From: Nostoc edaphicum CCNP1411 | GTDB lineage: Bacteria > Cyanobacteriota > Cyanobacteriia > Cyanobacteriales > Nostocaceae | DNA length: 64,000 nucleotides | Assembly: GCF_014023275.1 (NCBI RefSeq) | Contig: NZ_CP054698.1 | Location: 1,240,001-1,304,000 of the forward strand | Direction: 5' to 3' | Shown here: positions 34,396 to 42,876 of the stretch, piece after piece | Layout of the letters: each line of letters opens with the position of its first letter | Numbering within the stretch: the first letter of the stretch is position 1 | Notes under the pieces: model-generated | What the model saw: the letters and a program-made list of their open reading frames with translations, nothing else | What the model was told of the DNA's origin: nothing | The model's database searches: none | Translations under genes and position numbers: made by a program

Positions 34396-36489
34396 ATGGC
34401 AAAAGTCGCACTGTTGATAGGGATTAGTGAATATAAACCAGGATTAAACCCCCTACCAAGCGCTGTTAAAGATGTCGAGGCGATGCGGCGAGTTTTGGTA
34501 AACCCAGAAATGGGTGATTTTGCTGAGGCGGATGTCACGGTGCTGAAAAATCCCCAACGGCAGGAGATGGAAGATGCTATTTATAACTTGTATGCCCATC
34601 GTCAGAAAGATGACTTGCTGCTTTTATACTTTTCTGGTCATGGCGTGACAGTCGAAAGTGGTGATTTTTACTTCTCGACTTCCATCACGCGGAAAAATCA
34701 GGGAAAATTAATCCCTACTTCATCTGTAGCAGCCACAAATGTACATAGTTGGATGAACCAGAGCAATTCCAGGCGACTGGTAGTAATTTTAGATTGCTGC
34801 TTTAGTGGTGCTTTTGCCAAGGGTTGGACTCCTAAAGATACTGCTATCATTGACCTGCAACAGCATTTAGGAGGCGAGGGAAGGGCAATTCTCACTGCTT
34901 CTACTTCTACACAATATGCTTTTGAGTCCGATGGCTTGGAACTTTCAGTTTACACTCACTACCTGGTAGAAGGAATTGAGAAAGGTGCAGCTGATATAGA
35001 CGGGGATGGCTTGATTGCGGTAGATGAGTTGCATAGGTATGCGAAAAGCAAAGTGCAAGAAGCATCCCCCGCTATGACACCAGAATTTTATCCTTTTAAA
35101 GATGGTTATCGGATTTTTCTGGCAAAGTCGCCCAAGGATGACCCCACCCTGAAATATCGCAAGGAATTTGATAATATTGCCCTTGAGGATGAAGGAGATA
35201 TTTCTGTAGGCAACCGCTTTTATCTGGATGAGTTGCGGAATAATCTAAGGTTATCTCTTAGTGAGGCTGATGCAATTGAGTTTGAGGTTTTGGAACCTTA
35301 TCGCCAGCGCCAGCAAAAATTGCAGCGTTATGAGCAAGCTTTATCTCAGATAAAACAATATCCACTCACTAACAAAGACCGCAATGGCTTAAAACGCTTA
35401 CAAAATATATTGAATCTTCGGGATGAAGATATACAACCAATTGAACAACGAGTGCTAGCCCCAAAACAAATAGAATATGAGCGCCAGCAACGGGGAGCAG
35501 AAATATTACGCCTAGAACAAGAAACAGCGGAAAATCAAAGACGGGAAGCAGAATTACAAGAACGACTAAAAAGGAAATCAGGTATTCAAACTCAGCCTTT
35601 TGAGTTTGACACCGCCACCCTAACCCCCAAATCAGCAGGATTTTTGGGTATGGGGAAAAAAACCTATGAAATTAACCGTAGCCGTGGACGCGCCGAGTTT
35701 TTTGCTGAAAACTTAGGTAATGGCGTAGTTATGGAAATGGTTGCAATTCCTGGTGGTAAATTTATCATGGGTTCGCCGGAGAGTGAGTCAGAAAGAGGTA
35801 CCTGGGAAAGTCCACAGCACACCGTTACCATTCAACCCTTTTTCATGGGGAAATTTACAGTAACTCAGAGTCAATGGAAAGCCGTTGCTGCCTTACCCAA
35901 GGTTAATATTGATTTAAATCCCGACCCATTCAATTTTAAAGGTGATAATCGACCTGTTGAACAGGTTTCTTGGGATGATGTAATTGAGTTTTGCGCTCGA
36001 CTATCTAAAAAGACTGAGAAAACCTATCGCTTACCCAGTGAGGCAGAATGGGAATATGCTTGTCGGGCGGGAACGACTACGCCGTTTTATTTTGGCGAAA
36101 CGATTACAACTGATTTAGCGAATTATCGGGGGATAGACTGGGATATTGCGGGAACAGTATACCCAGGTAATTATGCTCAGGGGCCAAAGGGCATATATCG
36201 TGAGCAAACAACAGATGTGGGAAAATTTCCTGCTAACCCCTTTGGTTTATTTGATATGCATGGTAATATTTGGGAATGGTGTCAGGATGAGTGGCACGAA
36301 AATTATAACGGAGCGCCAAAAGACGGAAGCGCTTGGTTAGTTGATAATGATAATCAAAAGCTGCTGCGTGGTGGTTCGTGGCGCGAATCTCCCAGGGTTT
36401 GCCGCTCGGCGTTTCGCTACTATCGCCCGCGTGTCAATCGGTACGACCGCGTGGGTTTTCGGGTTGTGTTGGTTCGTGGCGGGACTTAG
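34396..36489 (+). CDS. Caspase-like (C14) protease fused to FGE-sulfatase (C-type-lectin-fold) domain
   Basis: A 697-residue two-domain protein. Residues 1-240 are a caspase/metacaspase-like protease with the catalytic dyad His82 in LLLYFSGHGV and Cys135 in VVILDCCFSGAF. A helical linker (about 250-400) includes a coiled region (ERQQRGAEILRLEQETAENQ). Residues 430-697 form a formylglycine-generating-enzyme-sulfatase domain (GGKFIMGSPESESERGTWES, YRLPSEAEWEYACRAGTTTP, GLFDMHGNIWEWCQDEW), a C-type-lectin fold used as a ligand-binding scaffold. Its last 42 residues carry the hallmarks of a DGR variable region. By analogy with bacterial caspase conflict systems, the FGE part probably senses a ligand and the caspase executes a death or defence response. 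This is inference, not shown. Confidence 0.93.
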   Translation: MAKVALLIGISEYKPGLNPLPSAVKDVEAMRRVLVNPEMGDFAEADVTVLKNPQRQEMEDAIYNLYAHRQKDDLLLLYFSGHGVTVESGDFYFSTSITRKNQGKLIPTSSVAATNVHSWMNQSNSRRLVVILDCCFSGAFAKGWTPKDTAIIDLQQHLGGEGRAILTASTSTQYAFESDGLELSVYTHYLVEGIEKGAADIDGDGLIAVDELHRYAKSKVQEASPAMTPEFYPFKDGYRIFLAKSPKDDPTLKYRKEFDNIALEDEGDISVGNRFYLDELRNNLRLSLSEADAIEFEVLEPYRQRQQKLQRYEQALSQIKQYPLTNKDRNGLKRLQNILNLRDEDIQPIEQRVLAPKQIEYERQQRGAEILRLEQETAENQRREAELQERLKRKSGIQTQPFEFDTATLTPKSAGFLGMGKKTYEINRSRGRAEFFAENLGNGVVMEMVAIPGGKFIMGSPESESERGTWESPQHTVTIQPFFMGKFTVTQSQWKAVAALPKVNIDLNPDPFNFKGDNRPVEQVSWDDVIEFCARLSKKTEKTYRLPSEAEWEYACRAGTTTPFYFGETITTDLANYRGIDWDIAGTVYPGNYAQGPKGIYREQTTDVGKFPANPFGLFDMHGNIWEWCQDEWHENYNGAPKDGSAWLVDNDNQKLLRGGSWRESPRVCRSAFRYYRPRVNRYDRVGFRVVLVRGGT
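36361..36486 (+). other. Putative DGR variable region (VR) in the caspase-FGE gene
   Basis: The 3' end reads LLRGGSWRESPRVCRSAFRY, then YRPRVNRYDRVGFRVVLV. In DGR target genes the constant residues RGGSW..P..CRSA.R......R....GFRVV are interrupted by Asn-rich positions in the template (AAC/AAT). Here those positions hold R-E-S, V, F, Y-Y-R, V and Y-D-R, exactly where A-to-N changes would act, while constant positions are intact. Adenine is scarce across the variable codons. An Avd gene follows 102 bp later. No template repeat was found in the window. Confidence 0.78.
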
Positions 36490-36590
36490 TAGCCCTTTAT
36501 ACTCTTGACCTTTAGCACTCTGCTCTTTATTTCTTTACCCTTCTTAATGCCTCGCGCTCTGCGCGATAAAATTTTTTTAATTTAATATGG

Positions 36591-36944
36591 ATGAGTGATT
36601 TACCAAAAATACAAAAAACTTACGATTTAATCAAGTGGTATGTGCCAATTTTAAATCGGCTTCCTAGAGATCATAAATTTTTGCTAGGAAATCGGATTAT
36701 TACAGAACTATACGATTTATTAGATGTTCTGATCATAGCACGGTATGCTAAACAGAAATTAGCCCATTTAGAATTATTGAATAGTAAACTAGATATTTTA
36801 CGTTATCAAACTCGTCTACTTTTAGAATTTGACTTAATTAAGACAGAGCGTTATGAATATGCTCAAAAACTTTTAAATGATATTGGCAATGATTTGGGTG
36901 GATGGATAAAACAGCAAAAAATTAAACCAAGTATTTCCAATTAA
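36591..36944 (+). CDS. avd: DGR accessory protein Avd-like (four-helix bundle)
   Basis: A 117-residue, all-helical protein: IQKTYDLIKWYVPILNRLPR, DHKFLLGNRIITELYDLLDV, YAKQKLAHLELLNSKLDILR and YEYAQKLLNDIGNDLGGWIK match four helices of the Avd/bAvd family that binds DGR reverse transcriptase and promotes template-primed cDNA synthesis. Basic patches (RLPRDHK, RYQTR) fit RNA binding. It starts at ATG 36591, 102 bp behind the VR-bearing gene. The protein appears intact even though the reverse transcriptase next to it is not. Confidence 0.87.
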   Translation: MSDLPKIQKTYDLIKWYVPILNRLPRDHKFLLGNRIITELYDLLDVLIIARYAKQKLAHLELLNSKLDILRYQTRLLLEFDLIKTERYEYAQKLLNDIGNDLGGWIKQQKIKPSISN

Positions 36945-37021
36945 AAAATATTCCACCAGCAAGTTTATACCAATTTAATGTGAAGTTGCACATATCTCGA
37001 TCCCCCTAAATCCCCCTTTTT

Positions 37022-37181
37022 AAGCTACGGTGTACACACAAGTCCTAAAAACCTAGCTTGATAAGCATTTCCTCGTTCCCAGGCTCCGCCTGGGAATGCA
37101 TTCATTGAGTCTCTGACTCAATATCTGACTAGAGGCAGAGCCTCTAATCAGGCATTCCTATGCAGAGCATAGGAACGAGAT
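37022..37181. mobile_element. Family A MITE copy, one end lost, abutting the reverse transcriptase remnant
   Basis: Begins with the terminal repeat ctacggtgtacacacaagtc at 37024 and runs in reverse orientation to the 18859 copy, with the same internal hairpins (cccaggctccgcctggg; cctatgcagagcatagg). The far terminal repeat and about 50 bp are missing; the sequence switches directly into coding sequence of the reverse transcriptase. Upstream it abuts the debris gatccccctaaatccccc (a family-B palindrome piece). Confidence 0.75.
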
Positions 37182-37373
37182 ATTTTACCAGACCGGATTA
37201 GGGTACGTAGTGATAATCTGCGTCTGGCAAGAAAAAGATTACGGAAAATGCTCTGGGAATACGATCAAGGAAAAATTGAATATGAAAAAATATCCCAATC
37301 AATGCAGAGTTGGGTTGCCCACTTAAAGTATGGTAATACATGGCAACTGCGCCAGCAAATATTTATTACTTAG
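37182..37373 (+). pseudogene. C-terminal remnant of a DGR reverse transcriptase
   Basis: About 63 open codons ending at TAG 37371-37373, with no start codon. They read PDRIRVRSDNLRLARKRLRK, then MLWEYDQGKIEYEKISQSMQ and SWVAHLKYGNTWQLRQQIF. The closing SWVAHLKYGNTWQLRQQIF with its basic helix and WVAHxKxGNT motif is typical of the thumb/C-terminus of DGR reverse transcriptases. The palm with the YxDD catalytic box is absent. The 5' part ends at a MITE, which fits loss by insertion plus deletion. Confidence 0.82.
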
Positions 37374-37415
37374 CAATTAGAAAATGTTGTAACTCAATTC
37401 TCTAGTTCCGAGTCT

Positions 37416-37545
37416 ATCCAATACGGTTCGGTTAAGGTTTTCTGATGAAAATTATAGATCACAAAGACGTGATAAATCGCCGTAAAGATAAAAGACTGAT
37501 TATTGTAGAGACGGCGATTCATCGCGTCTCTTGTCTTAACCGAAC
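37416..37545. mobile_element. Family C-type MITE copy, inserted next to a broken antitoxin gene
   Basis: Starts caatacggttcggttaag and ends cttaaccgaac, with internal gagacggcgattcatcgcgt. It is a diverged copy of the 50606-50706 element. Its right end directly abuts codon 13 of an antitoxin-like gene start. Confidence 0.65.
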
Positions 37546-37584
37546 ATGTTTTTCGTCTGGTAAACGAATAGTTAAAGTAGCCAT
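37546..37584 (-). pseudogene. N-terminal fragment of a ribbon-helix-helix antitoxin
   Basis: On the minus strand aggag at good spacing precedes ATG (37584) and thirteen codons reading MATLTIRLPDEKH. This is the first beta strand of a CopG/FitA-type ribbon-helix-helix antitoxin. The frame then runs into the family C element and no further antitoxin sequence is seen. The cognate toxin cannot be tied down; the PIN remnant at 33.4 kb lies 4 kb away on the opposite strand. Confidence 0.6.
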
Positions 37585-37670
37585 TTTTGTTTAACTCCTA
37601 ATAATTTCTTCAGGTTTTAAGATTGATTATCAACAGATATGCGTAGGTGTAGCCAGTCGGAGAGATCGCA

Positions 37671-40454
37671 TTACGAATTACGCGCAGTACTACCAGCCTT
37701 CAACTTCGGATAAGCAATCCGTTTGTGATGAAATTGCTGCCAAACATCCACAAATATCTGGGCAATTTGTGACATTTCTTCTCGTGTTAAGCCGGAATCA
37801 ACGAGTTGATTATCTTGCCATTTGGCACGCAGGATATTATTTAGCATTGTTAAAGCTTGTTCGGTGGAGACATTAACCGATCGCTTTTCCTCTTTTGCGA
37901 GAGACGAGCCGCGAAGGGAACGCTTACCTGAATCTGACCCTTGGAGCGATCGCAGCGCCGCTTCACAAGAATCTGCTAACATCACAATTCCGGTTTCCCG
38001 TGATTGGGGAATTGGGCCATCGTAGCGAAAATCTGCGTCGTCTACTGTTAAACTTGGATCTTCCTGAGCCATTTGCTGGGCTTGGTGATGGAAATAGGCA
38101 ATTAGCATCGTTCCCTGATGCTCTGGAATAAAAGCTTGAATTGCTGTCGGTAAAAGGTGTTTCCGCGCCATCACCAACCCTTCAGTTACGTGCTTTTTGA
38201 TAATTTCTGCACTCTTCCAAGGGTCTTTAATCTCTGTATCATGTTTATTCGGCCCCCCCATTTGATTTTCAATAAAGCCAAGGGGGTCGTGCATTTTACC
38301 AATGTCGTGATATAATGTTCCAGCCCTGACTAGCTCAACATTGCAGCCTAGTTCTTTGGCAGCAGCTTCCGCAAGGGTAGCGACAAGCAGCGTGTGCTGA
38401 AAAGTTCCGGGAGTTTCAGTAGCGAGTCGTTTTAATAAAGGGCGGTTAGGGTTCGCCAGTTCTGCTAGGCGGATTGGGGTAACTAAATCAAAAACTTTTT
38501 CTAGATAAGGACTCAAACCTAAAGCAACAACACTCCAACCTAAACCGGATAAAGCAAATAATCCGGCTTCTCGGAGGACGATATACCAAGTTGAACCAAA
38601 TGCTTGACCAATTAAGATTTTAACAGCCAGGTAAATGCCGCCTTGAGTTAAAGCGATCGCAATACCCAATAATGCCAATTCTTCACGCGATCGCAATCGT
38701 TGTGCAATGTAACTACCTAATATTCCTCCCCCAACACCAGCTAAAAGGGCAGCCTTGCTCATATCCAAGCTAATGCCTAATATCGGCCACAGCAGTCCGA
38801 CAACTGTCAAGCCCAAAGTGGGGCCGTAGAAGCTTCCCAACAATAAACCAAGGGCGCTCCAGGTGGTATATGGCAATCCTAGTGTGATCACTCCTGGCAC
38901 ACTCAGAGTTAGCAGTAATACTAATAAGCGATCGCGTTGTCGCAATTCGTAATCAATATGCCGTTCTACCCAGACAAAAATGCCAATAGCGATCGCAATA
39001 ACGCCTGCTAATTTCACTAACTCGTGCCATTTTACCTCCCGACGAATTAGGTGATAATGCTCCAGCACCTCAAAGTTCCATGCACTAATCTGCTCTCCTT
39101 TTTTGACAATCACCTCACCACGCTGTACCTTCACCATCACCGGCGGTATCCCCGCAGCAGCCTTTTGAGCGTTTTCTCTCGTTTGTTCCTCATCATTTTG
39201 CAGATTCGGCTTGAGTACAGCTAACAACAGTTTGCTTGCTAAAGGTTCAGCGGATTCTGGTACAAAAGTCTGCACTTGTAAGCTCACCGCATCTTGTAAG
39301 ATATTTCGTGGTAGTCCCAGTGGGATACCTTGGGTAAGAATTCGCTCTATACTCTGATAAATTCCGATTTGTGTTTTTTCCCACTCCCCATCTGACAAAT
39401 CCAAAATGAGGGATTCCTCATATACTGCTTCTGGGCTAATGCTCTCCAACTGTAAAAGTTTGGTAGTGGCTTGGGTGAATTTTTGGCGGGCTTGGGAAAT
39501 TTGGGCAATCAGTAAAGACAAGTTTTTCTCAGAAGTGGCGACGCCGTAAGATTCTAGTTCTGCTTTTGCTTGAGCAAAGTTAGTGTTTTGAGAAAAATTA
39601 ACTGTCTGTGTCTCTTCTGGCCTCTGGTAATCAGATTTAGGTCGTGTTGTGCGCGGCTGGCGTTCTTGATTAGGAGCAGCTATCAATAATGAACGGAATG
39701 AGGTGGTAGTTTGTCCTGTTGCTTTCTTCTGCTGATTTTTACTATTTTCTAGAGCCAATAGCAGTGCTTGCCATTCTGAGTTAGGACAGGAGCGGAGGTA
39801 ATGCTGGATAGAGATGGACAAAACTAAAGGATCAAAAAAAGGAAAAGCTCCAGCAACGGCGCGAATTTCGTTGCCATCATCGAGAAATTGTTGCAATTTT
39901 TCCTTGATTTGTTCGTTTATTCGCACGTTAACCATCAACACTTGTAAGGAGCTTTTACTGATGGCTTTGCGCTCGGCTTCTGTTTGTTTCTGATCTTCGA
40001 TGCTAGCTGTGTAAGGCGCTGTAAATGTTTGGGGTGCGGGACTTCCTACTTGGAGTTGAGTTTGATTGTATAATTTATACCCAATAACCCCTGTGAGGGA
40101 CACTACAGCGATCGCTAAAATCACCAAGGAACGCTGTTCGTGTACCCAGTCTAAACCGACTGTATAAATACCACTCTTAGTTTTGACCGATTTTGCCTTT
40201 AACCTGAGCGCTCTTTCTTGTTTTCGGCGATCGCTTTTTTCATTGGTTTTTGATAAAAACAGGAATACATTTGTGGCCATAGTCCTGATAAGTTCCCTTC
40301 TATGGCTTTTGCTTTTGGGACTTCTCATTAACTTTCCCTTACGGCGTAGTGCTTTGTACTGTCGCCGCCAGTGAGTCAATTGCTGGGTCAATAACTGCAA
40401 AAATTGCTGCATTTTCATTATCTTTGCCTGCAATTGCCGACTTTGATAGCTCAA
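37671..40454 (-). CDS. pgpH: 7TM-HD phosphohydrolase (PgpH-like c-di-AMP phosphodiesterase)
   Basis: A 927-residue polytopic membrane protein. One N-terminal helix (about residue 110-130, SLVILAIAVVSLTGVIGYKL-like) leads to a large extracytoplasmic 7TMR-HDED domain (about 140-480). Seven membrane helices follow (about 500-680). The cytoplasmic HD domain has HTLLVATLAEAAAKELG, GTLYHDIGKMHDPLGFIENQ and HVTEGLVMARKHLLP. The HD residues and the HDIGK box match the PgpH family, which hydrolyses cyclic di-AMP in bacteria, and c-di-AMP is present in cyanobacteria. The start is uncertain: the basic stretch around residues 30-80 suggests a cytoplasmic leader, so the second Met (13) is possible. Last residues AGSTARNS. 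Confidence 0.93.
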   Translation of the reverse strand: MSYQSRQLQAKIMKMQQFLQLLTQQLTHWRRQYKALRRKGKLMRSPKSKSHRRELIRTMATNVFLFLSKTNEKSDRRKQERALRLKAKSVKTKSGIYTVGLDWVHEQRSLVILAIAVVSLTGVIGYKLYNQTQLQVGSPAPQTFTAPYTASIEDQKQTEAERKAISKSSLQVLMVNVRINEQIKEKLQQFLDDGNEIRAVAGAFPFFDPLVLSISIQHYLRSCPNSEWQALLLALENSKNQQKKATGQTTTSFRSLLIAAPNQERQPRTTRPKSDYQRPEETQTVNFSQNTNFAQAKAELESYGVATSEKNLSLLIAQISQARQKFTQATTKLLQLESISPEAVYEESLILDLSDGEWEKTQIGIYQSIERILTQGIPLGLPRNILQDAVSLQVQTFVPESAEPLASKLLLAVLKPNLQNDEEQTRENAQKAAAGIPPVMVKVQRGEVIVKKGEQISAWNFEVLEHYHLIRREVKWHELVKLAGVIAIAIGIFVWVERHIDYELRQRDRLLVLLLTLSVPGVITLGLPYTTWSALGLLLGSFYGPTLGLTVVGLLWPILGISLDMSKAALLAGVGGGILGSYIAQRLRSREELALLGIAIALTQGGIYLAVKILIGQAFGSTWYIVLREAGLFALSGLGWSVVALGLSPYLEKVFDLVTPIRLAELANPNRPLLKRLATETPGTFQHTLLVATLAEAAAKELGCNVELVRAGTLYHDIGKMHDPLGFIENQMGGPNKHDTEIKDPWKSAEIIKKHVTEGLVMARKHLLPTAIQAFIPEHQGTMLIAYFHHQAQQMAQEDPSLTVDDADFRYDGPIPQSRETGIVMLADSCEAALRSLQGSDSGKRSLRGSSLAKEEKRSVNVSTEQALTMLNNILRAKWQDNQLVDSGLTREEMSQIAQIFVDVWQQFHHKRIAYPKLKAGSTARNS

Positions 40455-40667
40455 AAAAGGACAATCATCAGGGAAGTTTTCTCTGTGGCTGCTGCAACTA
40501 TAATAGTGGTTGGGCTTTTTTGTTGCCGATTTACCACAATAGCTACCTACAGAATCAGTCCGAGAGTTTACTGAAAAATTCTAGTATATAAGACTAGTAG
40601 ACTATGGCAGAAGTTTGCCTACCTTTGACAAGGTACTTAAGCCCCTTGTTAATTTGGTTAATTGAGA

Positions 40668-41612
40668 TTAACGCGACCGAATAACGCGAGGAGCTGCATA
40701 AACTGAAAGCAGAGCCACCTCACATTCCTCCTCTGTTAACTCCGTTGGATTTAGAGCCAGATCATACACTCCTGACCACACCGCCACAAATGCATCGGTC
40801 AATTCTAACATTTGAGAAAAGCTAGTTAGTCCCCATGCTGGAGAATTCCTCTGCAAGAGCAATACTTGCCAATTTACGGGAATTCCACCTGTACCATTAT
40901 ATGCTCCTGATAAAGCACCAGTAATTGCACCTGTAGCCTGTGAGATTAGAGGTGTAGCATCTTGCATTTTAGTATTGCCATTGTCAGTAGCCTGCAAAAC
41001 TGCAAGGCGAAAGTCTTCCAAGGTACTTAAAAAGCAGTAAAATGCCATAGCAATAGTGTTACTGAGTTTTTCTTTCTTAGCAAACTCAGCTTGCGCCCTT
41101 GACAATCCAGCCCCTTGTTGTAATAAATTCTGGACTCTTAATAAGTTTTTTGGTATTGATGTCGGTGTTTCTCCGAGAAAAGAAACCGTTTGCGGGATAA
41201 GGGTTAAGGGGTCGAGTTTTTCAGTTAGGGCAAGAGCGATCGCATATCCTACTGCTAGTGTTCCATCCCTTACTACTGGGTCATCATCCCAGATTTTTAG
41301 CACACGCAACAAGTTTTGTCGCAGCTTAATTGTATTTTCGTGAAAAAAGAGTGCTACTGGTAGTGTGGAAATAATTATTTTTATTGATATGTCATCAGTT
41401 TCTAGTAAATGAGGAGACTCTTGTTGCTGACGCCCTATCCAATCATCTAAATCTAATCTACCTAATGCTATCAAACTCTGGGTACCCACAACCGCCATTC
41501 TGCCTAAATCTAGGTAACCCTGAAACTGTATTTCACTACCAGAGGCTAAACTTTCTCCCAGGAATGCTCCGAGTAAAGTACCTTTAAACCGACTTATAGG
41601 AGAGTAACGCAT
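40668..41612 (-). CDS. ADP-ribosylglycohydrolase-like protein
   Basis: A 314-residue protein starting with FKGTLLGAFLGESLASGSEI, the opening typical of the ADP-ribosylglycohydrolase (ARH/DraG) fold, and containing SQATGAITGALSGAYNGTGG, the C-terminal metal-site loop motif. The usual acidic metal ligands near the N-terminus (GDALG in DraG) are replaced here by GESLA, and the region DDISIKIIISTLPVALFF is not the canonical DDT motif, so catalytic activity is doubtful. This degenerate form is known in filamentous cyanobacteria next to aroQ. Start: ATG at 41612, followed downstream by aroQ in the opposite order (aroQ is upstream on the same strand). Confidence 0.68.
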   Translation of the reverse strand: MRYSPISRFKGTLLGAFLGESLASGSEIQFQGYLDLGRMAVVGTQSLIALGRLDLDDWIGRQQQESPHLLETDDISIKIIISTLPVALFFHENTIKLRQNLLRVLKIWDDDPVVRDGTLAVGYAIALALTEKLDPLTLIPQTVSFLGETPTSIPKNLLRVQNLLQQGAGLSRAQAEFAKKEKLSNTIAMAFYCFLSTLEDFRLAVLQATDNGNTKMQDATPLISQATGAITGALSGAYNGTGGIPVNWQVLLLQRNSPAWGLTSFSQMLELTDAFVAVWSGVYDLALNPTELTEEECEVALLSVYAAPRVIRSR

Positions 41613-41660
41613 AGAATTTTGGATTTTGGATTTTGGATTTTGGATTTTGGATTGAAGAAT
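41613..41660. repeat. Short tandem attttgg repeat
   Basis: Six to seven consecutive attttgg/gattttgg units between aroQ and the ADP-ribosylglycohydrolase-like gene. It is AT-rich spacing with no gene content. Confidence 0.8.
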
Positions 41661-41704
41661 TTAACCCAAAATCGAAACTCTAAAATCGATTCATTTTTCA
41701 TTCT

Positions 41705-42205
41705 TTACGTTTCGTCTTTTCTTAAATGATTCACTAAAGCTTGTAAGCCCAACAAGTAACTTTGGACGCCAAAACCACTTATTTGACCAATCGCGACTGG
41801 AGCGATGTAAGAATGATGGCGAAATTCTTCACGGCGGTAAATGTTACTCAGATGCACTTCTACTGTAGGCAAGTTAACAGCAGCGATCGCATCTCGCAAT
41901 GCCACACTTGTATGGGTGTACGCCCCTGCATTAATCAAAATTCCTTGATATTGCCCTAACGCCTCATGAATAGTATCTACTAAAATTCCTTCATGATTTG
42001 ACTGCAAAGGAAAAACTGTCGCCTGTAACTTTAATGCTTCTTCTTCTAACAGGCGGTTAATTTCACCTAGTGTCAAAGAACCATAAATTCCTGGTTCTCG
42101 CTGTCCTAGCAAATTTAAGTTTGGCCCATGCAATGCCAGAATGCTTAAGGGTTGTGACGTCGAGTTTACCACTGTGATTTTAGTGGCGACGGCGCGAGCG
42201 ATCAT
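41705..42205 (-). CDS. aroQ: 3-dehydroquinate dehydratase, type II
   Basis: The shikimate-pathway enzyme converting 3-dehydroquinate to 3-dehydroshikimate. The N-terminal active-site loop [20 protein letters not shown] holds the catalytic Arg and Tyr. The rest of the dodecameric type II fold follows: [35 protein letters not shown] (Asn and His of the active site) and [20 protein letters not shown] with the conserved Arg-Arg and His. With 166 residues it is slightly longer than usual (about 145-150); the extra first residues [18 protein letters not shown] may be a longer start. Preceded by, and overlapping, a small gene on the same strand. Confidence 0.95.
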   Translation of the reverse strand: MIARAVATKITVVNSTSQPLSILALHGPNLNLLGQREPGIYGSLTLGEINRLLEEEALKLQATVFPLQSNHEGILVDTIHEALGQYQGILINAGAYTHTSVALRDAIAAVNLPTVEVHLSNIYRREEFRHHSYIAPVAIGQISGFGVQSYLLGLQALVNHLRKDET

Positions 42206-42320
42206 TTACAGGAATCGGAATCAGTTCCGGTTCCGGTTCAGCCTCTGGCCCTAATAGGCTCTCAATAAGCCTACGAGCTAATTCCTTAAGCTTTTCCAGC
42301 ACCTTTTCTATATAGTCCAT
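42180..42320 (-). CDS. Small protein overlapping the aroQ start
   Basis: A 46-residue frame on the same strand as aro[21 protein letters not shown] followed by an acidic-Pro segment and the basic end DRSRRRH. It is preceded by aggagcgg at Shine-Dalgarno distance, so it is a real translated gene rather than chance. It overlaps the start of aroQ (42205) by 26 bases in a different frame, so aroQ translation is probably coupled. The N-terminal helix is amphipathic, with no membrane segment. I do not recognise a family. Confidence 0.65.
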   Translation of the reverse strand: MDYIEKVLEKLKELARRLIESLLGPEAEPEPELIPIPVNDRSRRRH

Positions 42321-42876
42321 GAACTGACCGCTCCTGAGATACTACCTCAATTTTGATTAACAGGTACGCAGAAAATGGTATATTTTCGCACCTCTGGCTT
42401 CCAATCGGGCTGATACACAATCCCGTATTTGGGAGATAAGCCACTTCTAAAATTTAGCGTTGTGTTTTCCCTTACTTTTTAGAGTATCACACTTGCAACC
42501 TACAGAACTGTATCCTATCAAGGATGGATATCAAGGGTCAAGAGTCGAATGGCACTCTTATTAAGCCCAAAGGCTTGTGTTGCCTCGTTCCTAGTCTTAA
42601 GACTGGGAATATATTCCGAGAAGGTTGCTACCTTTGGTGGAGTTTCCCTGACTGGTTCCCAGCCTTCAGGCTGAGAATCAGTCAGGGCAAGTGCTATATC
42701 TTAACTTAGTGATATTGGTCAAGAGTCGGACTTTGAATTCTTGAGTGCCAAAATTAGATTTTAGATTGCCGATAGCGCTAACGCTTTTCTACGAGACGCT
42801 AGCGATGCTAAAACCTCTTGTGAGTGAAACAAATCCAAAATCAAAAATCAAAAATCAAAAATTGCCTGACTTACAA
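42321..42876. other. Spacer with repeats between topA and the small gene
   Basis: Contains palindromic blocks (cctagtcttaagactggg; gttcccagccttcaggctga) and an agacgctagcg repeat near 42790. The repeat vocabulary matches the hairpin blocks of the family A elements at 18.9 and 37.1 kb. No credible gene was seen; a 61-codon frame at 42524 is repeat-derived. Confidence 0.6.

Noticed and set aside
36490..37670. Template repeat (TR) of the DGR
   Set aside because: I searched the avd-RT interval and the flanks by eye for an AAC-rich copy of the VR (ggttcgtggaacaac type) and saw none; it is probably deleted or lies outside the window.
42524..42709. 61-codon plus-strand frame
   Set aside because: Falls in palindromic repeat sequence without a start signal or protein-like composition.
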